DNA from: Chitinophagaceae bacterium
GTDB lineage: Bacteria > Bacteroidota > Bacteroidia > Chitinophagales > Chitinophagaceae
Direction: 5' to 3'
Assembly (NCBI GenBank): GCA_947459455.1
Contig: CANHEC010000193.1
Span: 1-5,384 of the forward strand
Length of the DNA: 5,384 bases
Each line of letters opens with the position of its first letter. Positions within the stretch are counted from its first letter, which is position 1. Below, in pieces: positions 4,809 to 5,384 of this stretch. The notes under the pieces were generated by a model. That model was not told the DNA's origin, ran no database searches, and worked only from the letters and a program-made list of their open reading frames with translations. Made by a program: the position numbers and the translations under genes.

Positions 4809-5384
4809 TACAGCTGATGAAAACACCACCAACAGCTAACGCCACTTTTTTTAAATGCCGCTTTCCGGGCCTTGTAACTGCGGGTCTCTGCTTTGCATTA
4901 TGCGCACAAGCACAGTATGTAGGTATTGGCACCAATACCCCCACTGCACCGTTAAGCTTTCAAAGTGTTTTGGGCAAAAAAATAGTACTACATGGGGATG
5001 GTAACACCGCCCACACCGGCATTGGAGTACAATCGGGCTTCTTACAGTTTTATCTGGGCGAACAAAGCGCCAAAATGCATTTTAATCAGTGGGGGCTCTT
5101 CGGCGTACCATCTATGACGGCAACCGGATCGGGTCAACTGGGCATTAACATGGCCAACCCGGAAGACAAGCTACATATTGGTGGCAACTTACGGCTTCGA
5201 TGGGGCAGCAGTCTGGCTGATGCACCCGGCATTTGGATGGCCAATGGCACACCAGCAGTAGATCCTTATTTTGTAGGCCTGGTAAGCAATAGCGATATCG
5301 GCATCTACCATGCGGGCCCCAACCCCGGCTACAAAATGTACTGGAACATTACCTACGGAAGTATGGGTGTCAACGGCGATGTAG
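4805..5384 (+). CDS. Exported fibre-like protein C, third paralogue (3' end outside window)
   Basis: ATG 4805 overlaps the TGA of the previous gene (ATGA), and the frame stays open to the right edge, giving 193 residues. ATG 4817 (MKTPPT) is an alternative start that keeps the signal peptide and avoids the overlap. The signal peptide has its core at FPGLVTAGLCFALCAQA (20-36), with cleavage AQA|Q predicted after residue 36. The mature protein starts QYVGIGTNTPTAPLSFQ, very close in pattern to protein B's QNIGLATATPTGPLSF. Module 1 ends with QLGINMANPEDKLHIGGNLRL (111-131), equivalent to the 'VGIG..xP...LDI.G.LR' motif of A and B. Module 2 follows with GIWMANG (142-148), DIGIYHAGPNPGYKMYW (164-180) and MGVNGDV, matching the IG.Y/F...L.F....VNG pattern. 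The linker and C-terminal domain seen in A and B would lie outside the window. Same inferred role as its neighbours; function unknown. Confidence 0.8.
   Translation, partial: MIQLMKTPPTANATFFKCRFPGLVTAGLCFALCAQAQYVGIGTNTPTAPLSFQSVLGKKIVLHGDGNTAHTGIGVQSGFLQFYLGEQSAKMHFNQWGLFGVPSMTATGSGQLGINMANPEDKLHIGGNLRLRWGSSLADAPGIWMANGTPAVDPYFVGLVSNSDIGIYHAGPNPGYKMYWNITYGSMGVNGDV

Overview
The window looks like chromosomal DNA from a member of the Bacteroidota, most likely a Chitinophagaceae-like lineage. Three things point there. First, the promoter at 2094-2125 has the Bacteroidota form (TTTG, 20-bp spacer, TAnnTTTG). Second, there are secreted proteins carrying the 'VGIG..xP..xLdv.G.lR' and 'GQ.L.SN...apptW' motifs common in that phylum. 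Third, the cut-off protein at the left edge resembles the C-terminal domain of GldM. Genus and species cannot be read from this sequence.

Layout. (i) 3-326, plus strand: the last 107 codons of a protein that begins outside the window, followed by a small hairpin. (ii) 513-2071, minus strand: a compact three-gene operon. In transcription order it encodes an SPFH/band 7 membrane protein (285 aa), a two-pass membrane protein with a PH-like soluble domain (165 aa) and an Arc-type ribbon-helix-helix DNA-binding protein (64 aa). The intergenic gaps are 1 and 7 bp. A consensus promoter lies just upstream of the SPFH gene, and a duplicated TGATAT element covers the expected transcription start. This suggests the last gene product may regulate its own operon. 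(iii) 2126-2643: about 520 bp with no credible gene but many palindromes, including an imperfect hairpin of about 22 bp. (iv) 2644-5384, plus strand: three tandem paralogous genes for Sec-exported proteins. The third is cut by the right edge. They are separated by 5 bp and then overlap by 4 bp, so they probably form one transcription unit.

The three exported proteins share a plan. Each has a signal peptide, a mature N-terminus reading Q-x-[IV]-G-[IL], a first beta-rich module ending in a 'VGIG...P...LDI.G.LR' motif, and a second module with an 'IGxY/F...L.F/Y....VNG' motif. In the two complete copies there follow a 'GQ.L.SN...APPTW'-type linker and a C-terminal beta-sandwich-like domain with a shared T[KR]ISGP motif. 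They resemble phage tail-fibre or S74-type beta-structured proteins without the S74 autoprotease domain. I infer a family of diversifying surface or secreted fibre-like proteins. This cassette and the SPFH/PH-like/RHH operon are the parts most worth following up.
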